A DNA stretch of 64,000 nucleotides from Branchiostoma floridae (lineage: Eukaryota > Chordata > Leptocardii > Amphioxiformes > Branchiostomatidae). Position numbers and translations under genes: made by a program. Location of the stretch: positions 18,598,127-18,662,126 of the forward strand of contig NC_049993.1 in assembly GCF_000003815.2 (NCBI RefSeq), given 5' to 3'. Positions 59,762 to 64,000 of the stretch are shown piece after piece (the stretch's first letter is position 1; each line of letters begins with the position of its first letter). Below the pieces are notes generated by a model. The model saw only the letters and a list, made by a program, of their open reading frames with translations, did no database searches and was not told where the DNA came from.

Positions 59762-61057
59762 ATGATTTTTATGTCTCCGAAGCTAGCCAAATCCAGCATG
59801 TCCCCCAGCATGATTGTTGTTCAGGTTGCGATCTTTACCCTTATAAACCTACTGCACAATTGCGAAGCATCAGCACTTGAACAGCTATTGTATCACGGAT
59901 GTAACTTTCAGATTTCTCCTTTACCCCGAATTCACTGTGACAACAAAGGTTTAACGAGTGTTCCCAAAGACCTGCCCTTAATACTAGCTGAGCTTTACCT
60001 GCCCAACAACGCCCTGACCACGTTTCCCTGCGTGGCTCTGCCCTATTTGAACGACATGATGTTAAGAAACAATAACATCAGTTACTTCCCTTGGTACTGT
60101 CTGAAGAACATGCCCATGCTAGTTCATTTGGATTTGTCACATAATCAGCTGTTTTGTGTAAACATGTATCCCGTGAAACCTTTCGTATCAAACTTGAAAA
60201 TAGTGAACGTTTCCTACAACAACATACAGACAGTGTCTTTGTGCGATCTTGGGTGGAACTTGCAGGTACCAAATGAACGAGAAATACCATACGCACCTTT
60301 CATAGCGGGTAACCCTTTCCACTGTGACTGCAAAATAGCATGGGCAGTTGATCTCGCTGTAAGGGCGGACTTGTGCCGTAACTTTCTCATCTGTGATTCT
60401 GTTAGGGAAAATCCCATTGCAGTCACCATGTATAACAACGCGTCTTTGTTTCGTTGTAAAACACCTGATAAACGAAAGAACGCAGAGCTACACATGGTCA
60501 CTATCTCAGAATGTAATCTTCGCTGGCATTGGACAGGCCAAAGGCCTTGTGATCCTACCAAGCTCTGTCCCACAGGTCTACATCCCTCTGACGTCATTAC
60601 TCCGTCCTTGTTGCCACTAACAACCAACAGTTCGGACTCATGGCGAGAGGAACCAAAACTGCAGCAGGCTGAAATGTTTGAGATTTCTCAAAACGTTACT
60701 AATCAAACCGTTGTCATGGCATCAGCCTGGGTGGTGACTGGATCAGTAGTTGGAGTGATAGTTGTCCTCTGTGGTGTAGGGATAGCTTTCTATTGTGCAC
60801 TGGGTAAGAAACGATCTAACAACACTGCTCAAATTGGACACGTAAACACCAGTGCGACTGGCCAAGTTGTAAGCAACGTTTTTGATCACCAAGCTACCAC
60901 CAGTCAGAACACCCAGGCTGATGATCAGGAAGGCTGCAGCAATGGTCCGGAAACAGACCCCGATTCTTGCACGTACGAAACTATACCTGACATAGAAGAA
61001 CCGTATGCAACGGCTCGTGGTTTTGATGTGCCTCAATATCATATGGGGGGAATTTAA
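59762..61057 (+). CDS. Leucine-rich-repeat type I membrane receptor, single coding exon
   Basis: 431 aa from the ATG at 59762 (the frame is open slightly further upstream but without ATG). Residues 17-36 form a hydrophobic signal segment. An LRRNT-like part (CNFQ...IHCDNKGLTSVP) is followed by three to four LRRs (LAELYLPNNALTTFP, LNDMMLRNNNISYFP, LVHLDLSHNQL, LKIVNVSYNNI) and an LRRCT (NPFHCDCKIAWAVDL with later Cys). Residues about 324-347 form a membrane helix (GSVVGVIVVLCGVGIAFYC) followed by KKR. The short tail contains YETI and YATA tyrosine motifs after an acidic stretch. The extracellular part would bind a ligand; which one is unknown. Beyond the TAA the same frame continues with receptor-tail-like sequence. 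It belongs to the large LRR receptor class expanded in lancelets; the exact orthologue is not identified. Confidence 0.85.
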   Translation: MIFMSPKLAKSSMSPSMIVVQVAIFTLINLLHNCEASALEQLLYHGCNFQISPLPRIHCDNKGLTSVPKDLPLILAELYLPNNALTTFPCVALPYLNDMMLRNNNISYFPWYCLKNMPMLVHLDLSHNQLFCVNMYPVKPFVSNLKIVNVSYNNIQTVSLCDLGWNLQVPNEREIPYAPFIAGNPFHCDCKIAWAVDLAVRADLCRNFLICDSVRENPIAVTMYNNASLFRCKTPDKRKNAELHMVTISECNLRWHWTGQRPCDPTKLCPTGLHPSDVITPSLLPLTTNSSDSWREEPKLQQAEMFEISQNVTNQTVVMASAWVVTGSVVGVIVVLCGVGIAFYCALGKKRSNNTAQIGHVNTSATGQVVSNVFDHQATTSQNTQADDQEGCSNGPETDPDSCTYETIPDIEEPYATARGFDVPQYHMGGI

Positions 61058-61414
61058 GACGAGAGCATTCATAAAGAAAAAGAAGGCACCAGTACCTTAC
61101 CTGGTCCAGAAGCACAGGCCTTTGATCATGCCGGCCACCATGGGGAGGTTACTGATGACGAGAAGGTTTAAAGTGAGGCGGTGACGTCAGATACAGAGGT
61201 CTACGTAAATGAGCTTAAAACTTATACGATCGAACCTTATGAAATATCTCCTAGTGTTTTTGAAGGTTCCAAAATATACGGTCAGTCCTGCATACAAGAA
61301 GCTACAACCAACACATCTGAACCGTATTCAAATTCGCGTCATGGGTGTTACGTGTACAACCGTGAACGAACCGGCACCTGTGGAGAAGGTTCCAAAATGT
61401 ACGGAATCGATTAA
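61058..61414 (+). pseudogene. In-frame continuation of the LRR receptor tail beyond two stops
   Basis: In the frame of the receptor, 61058-61168 and 61172-61411 are open apart from TAA at 61055 and TAA at 61169. The second segment is tyrosine-rich (YVNELKTYTIEPYEISP, GSKIYGQ, GSKMYGID), the kind of sequence seen in receptor cytoplasmic tails. Its final TAA (61412-61414) is the first three bases of an inserted MITE. It is either a disabled tail or one reached by readthrough. Confidence 0.5.
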
Positions 61415-61586
61415 TCTCCAAGCAGATCCTGCGGTAGCATAAGATGATATCAAAAACTGGCAGAGGGATGAAACCGGCTTAGGAGTGAGTTTCGCTACTA
61501 GGCAGATGAACACTCCTAATCCGGCTTCACTCCTCTACCAGCTTTGGATATTATCTTATGCTACCGTAGATTCTCCTTGAAGATTA
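61412..61586. mobile_element. MITE, family C, second copy
   Basis: The left end TAATCTCCAAGCAGATCC matches the element at 15468; the right end CTTGAAGATTA is slightly eroded. The flanking 9-mers GGAATCGAT (61403-61411) and GAAATCGAT (61587-61595) differ at one base, consistent with an older insertion than the copy at 15468. Confidence 0.9.
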
Positions 61587-61739
61587 GAAATCGATGGTAT
61601 TAGGCAGTTTGCTCGCTCATGTGTCTATTCATCTGGACAGGAACGACATTGTATTCCCAAACATCTAAATGATAATGAACATAAATCTGTTCACTGCATG
61701 GGAAGGTTTTATGCTACAGAAATTCACATTTTTTAAGTT

Positions 61740-62500
61740 CTAAACCATTGTAAGTTTCTCGGCTTAGATTCATATCATAATACTTTACGCTAACGAATGA
61801 ATAAAAATCAATCCCAGACAAAATTGGAATGGCATCACACATAATGCAATGCCATGTTTTACGGTTGTCTTTTATGTACCAACTCTCATCTTTATTTGGC
61901 CTGAATTCTAACCTATAAATATATAGGGTTCACACTTATGACTTACGACAATGGAATATCTAGCAATGAATGATGCACATGTAATTACCAATACACGTTC
62001 GTTTAACTGCAGAAGGATGTAAAACCAAGTGCATGACATGTGTAAGAAGTGTAGATTCCTGCGCCAGCAACTAAACTAAAAAAGATTAACGATGTCAGTG
62101 TTTTTGTAGATGTGGTATATAAACTAGATGTTTTTATTGGTTGGGATATAAAACTATATGTTTCAATAGTTGGAGTATATAAACTACATTGTAACTTTCA
62201 GTAATGGCTGACACGCCGAATGATACACTTTTTATTTTCGTGATGAGCGGCTTGAGTCTTGATGTTAAGAACGCTCTGGATCTAATGTATAACACCAACC
62301 AAAGTTTAAAGTTTTGGAGAGCTAATTTGAAAGCTGCGCAATATGTTTGATTTTAGCAAGTTTTGCTCTAGAACGAGTGAATGTTTTAGCACGTGACGTT
62401 GGGCACATTGTGGTTGCTGAACAGTGTTTTGAGCCAAGAAAGGTATTGCAACAGCTAATCAAATAAAGGTGTATACAATACATTTTAACACATGTTTTCT
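61740..62500. other. Intergenic DNA, nothing recognised
   Basis: It includes a short local repeat (RTATATAAACTA near 62115-62186). No gene is supported. Confidence 0.4.
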
Positions 62501-62504
62501 TTTG

Positions 62505-62815
62505 AGTTGAGTTTGAATTTATTGGAGGTAGTATTCTAAAGCTCACACGGATAAAAGGATATACAAGTACTGAAAAAGAAACAATAATATGAAAATACAG
62601 ATCAGAAATATAAAAAAAATATAGGCTCAAAGTCTATAACTACGATGGGAGGTCAGAGGCCATACTAAGATATGCACTAAAACCATTATGATCCGTTGAA
62701 TTGATCTATCATCCTCTTGAACAATCGCGTATCAGATACAATATTAAATTCTCTAGGTAAAGAATGGCACCGCTTTACTGATCTATAAGTAAACGTCCTC
62801 AATTTCACCGGTGCC
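62505..62815 (-). mobile_element. 5'-truncated LINE tail
   Basis: The minus strand encodes RTFTYRSVKRCHSLPREFNI, then VSDTRLFKRMIDQ and a stop, the familiar end of LINE ORF2 proteins (R...WNSLP..V....LFKxxLD). A 3' region containing AATAAATTC-type sequence (complement near 62517) follows. Confidence 0.65.
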
Positions 62816-62905
62816 CTTCGGGGGTGTAGCCCCGGCCGGGCTCCGGTGGGCTGTCGGATACCTCATTACGTCATGCAACAGTTTGACGTTTAATCATGTT
62901 TTTTT

Positions 62906-63543
62906 CACGGTACCTTCTCCCACCGCGTTTTATCTCTCTAAACGACGTCATGTACCCATTTTCATAGACACCCGGGTAGAGTGAAGAAATTCCTTTAAAA
63001 TGCCTAATACAAGTACGCGAGATCGGAACCATGATAGGATTGGAACCCATGTCCTCTGTGCTCTGGACCAAACCTTCAGTAGGTACATGTACGCCACAAA
63101 ACCCCACAGGCACGTTCGAGGCACGCGTGCAGTTTAAACATGCAGATTGGTCTGCTCTCATCACCCACGCACAGAAATTTGACGATTATTCTCAAGAAAA
63201 TGAAGTTAGCAGCTGACAAGATGAGACAGATTTGCAGATTTTGCTCTTCAATGTGAATATTTAGCAAAGGCCATGGTACCCTCCCCCCTCACCGTGAAAG
63301 AAATTCCCTTAAAGTGAGCATTACAAGGGCACAAGACCGGAACCATGATAAGATTCGAACCCATGACCTCTGGATTCTGGACAAGCGCCCTGACAAGCAC
63401 GCCATAAGACCCCGCAGGCACGTTCGAGCCACGCATGTAGTTTAAACATTTGAGCACATGCAGATTGGTCTGCTCTAATCACCCACGCACAGAAAACTTG
63501 AAGATTATTCTCGAGAAAATGAAGTTAGTCGCTGACAAGATGA
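62906..63543 (-). repeat. Tandem duplication containing a tRNA-like head
   Basis: 62906-63223 and 63272-63543 share long blocks (CGGAACCATGATARGATT, GGCACGTTCGAGSCACGC, then CATGCAGATTGGTCTGCTCT). The second lacks about 50 bp. On the minus strand each contains a B-box-like GGGTTCGAATC / GGGTTCCAATC and an A-box-like segment, so the unit may be a tRNA-derived SINE duplicated in tandem. Confidence 0.7.
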
Positions 63544-63589
63544 AGTATGATGTCACGTGACCAGCCGCCGTCGCCAGACGAATCAGCGT

Positions 63590-64000
63590 CTTTTCTCCTC
63601 ACTCCGCGTTCGGCAGGTGTGACAGGAGGCGGCGTCTTAGAAAGCTGCAGGCTTATCTTCAGGTGAGCAAAGTAGGAAAATTTCAGAATGTAACGTAGCC
63701 ATTAGAATAATCACAAAACATAATGTCTACCTAGAGCCTTTGTTACGAAGCATGTTCAGTGGAAAAATATATCCGTTGCTTTTTTATTTGATGTTTGTTT
63801 GAATTATATCGTGACTTTGCGTCAATAAGTACCAACTGTTCTATTTTGGCATATAGAATTGAGAGTAGGACCTGAGACATCCGAAGAGAGTGACGAAAGA
63901 AGTTACGAGACGGTCTTTCTAGACCAGAGATAGTTGCCTTCCATCGGAGAACAGGACCCCTGGGTTCTGAGCCACACGACCCCACTCGACCAAAGTAACA
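63590..64000 (+). other. Probable 5' leader of a next LRR-type gene, truncated by window end
   Basis: 63595-63662 resembles the leader exon at 58315-58382 and ends in the donor CTTCAG|GTGAGC. A later stretch (63855-64000) is purine-rich, with no open frame of note on the plus strand. The coding part would lie beyond the window. Confidence 0.35.

Overview
The window is animal nuclear DNA, most likely from a lancelet (Branchiostoma). That assignment is inference. It rests on vertebrate-like but clearly divergent orthologues in intron-rich genes, a CR1-type LINE, many short inverted-repeat transposons, a 5S-rRNA-derived SINE, and above all minisatellites that straddle exon-intron boundaries, a feature I recall being described for lancelet genes (the Adh locus). 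Three assembly gaps (3342-3453, 6194-6431, 7366-7703) break the left end.

Layout. 1-5860: gene-poor and rich in repeats, ending in a ~290-bp satellite in which four units carry the same perfect 44-nt palindrome. 3454-7362 (minus): fragments of one or two unidentified genes cut by gaps. 8080-19506 (plus): a complete 12-exon cystathionine gamma-lyase (CTH), whose exons join in frame to 408 codons. 23994-27376 (minus): a complete 4-exon LEPROT/VPS55-family endosomal membrane protein, with an array of extra copies of its exon 3 end. 28600-35250 (minus): a LINE with two intact ORFs, inserted between genes. ORF1 combines a J-like domain, a small zinc motif, a coiled coil and an SGNH esterase; ORF2 is endonuclease plus reverse transcriptase. 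36823-54362 (plus): a complete 18-exon VCP/p97 AAA ATPase of 803 aa. 58320-61057 (plus): an intron-poor leucine-rich-repeat membrane receptor with noncoding leader exons; the start of a probable tandem paralogue lies at the right edge.

The dominant theme is exon-boundary duplication. At about 14 splice boundaries in CTH, LEPROT and VCP, the end of an exon plus its splice site and adjoining intron has been copied once to many times into the neighbouring intron. VCP exon 3 has 14 extra copies and LEPROT exon 3 has 9. In both arrays the copied coding parts differ almost only at synonymous positions, which is not expected of idle intronic minisatellites. One VCP intron (49647-50331) looks as if it arose by duplication of exonic sequence, because a Walker A GKT codon run now serves as the 5' splice site.

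The named genes are housekeeping genes with unrelated jobs: CTH (transsulfuration, cysteine and H2S), LEPROT (endosomal sorting of receptors) and VCP (ubiquitin-dependent protein extraction). Their proximity need not mean a shared function. Mobile elements are plentiful: at least five inverted-repeat elements with exact or near-exact 9-bp target duplications, two TA-flanked families, a family ending in CAGGGCTCGAAATAC, tRNA- and 5S-derived SINEs and three truncated LINE tails.
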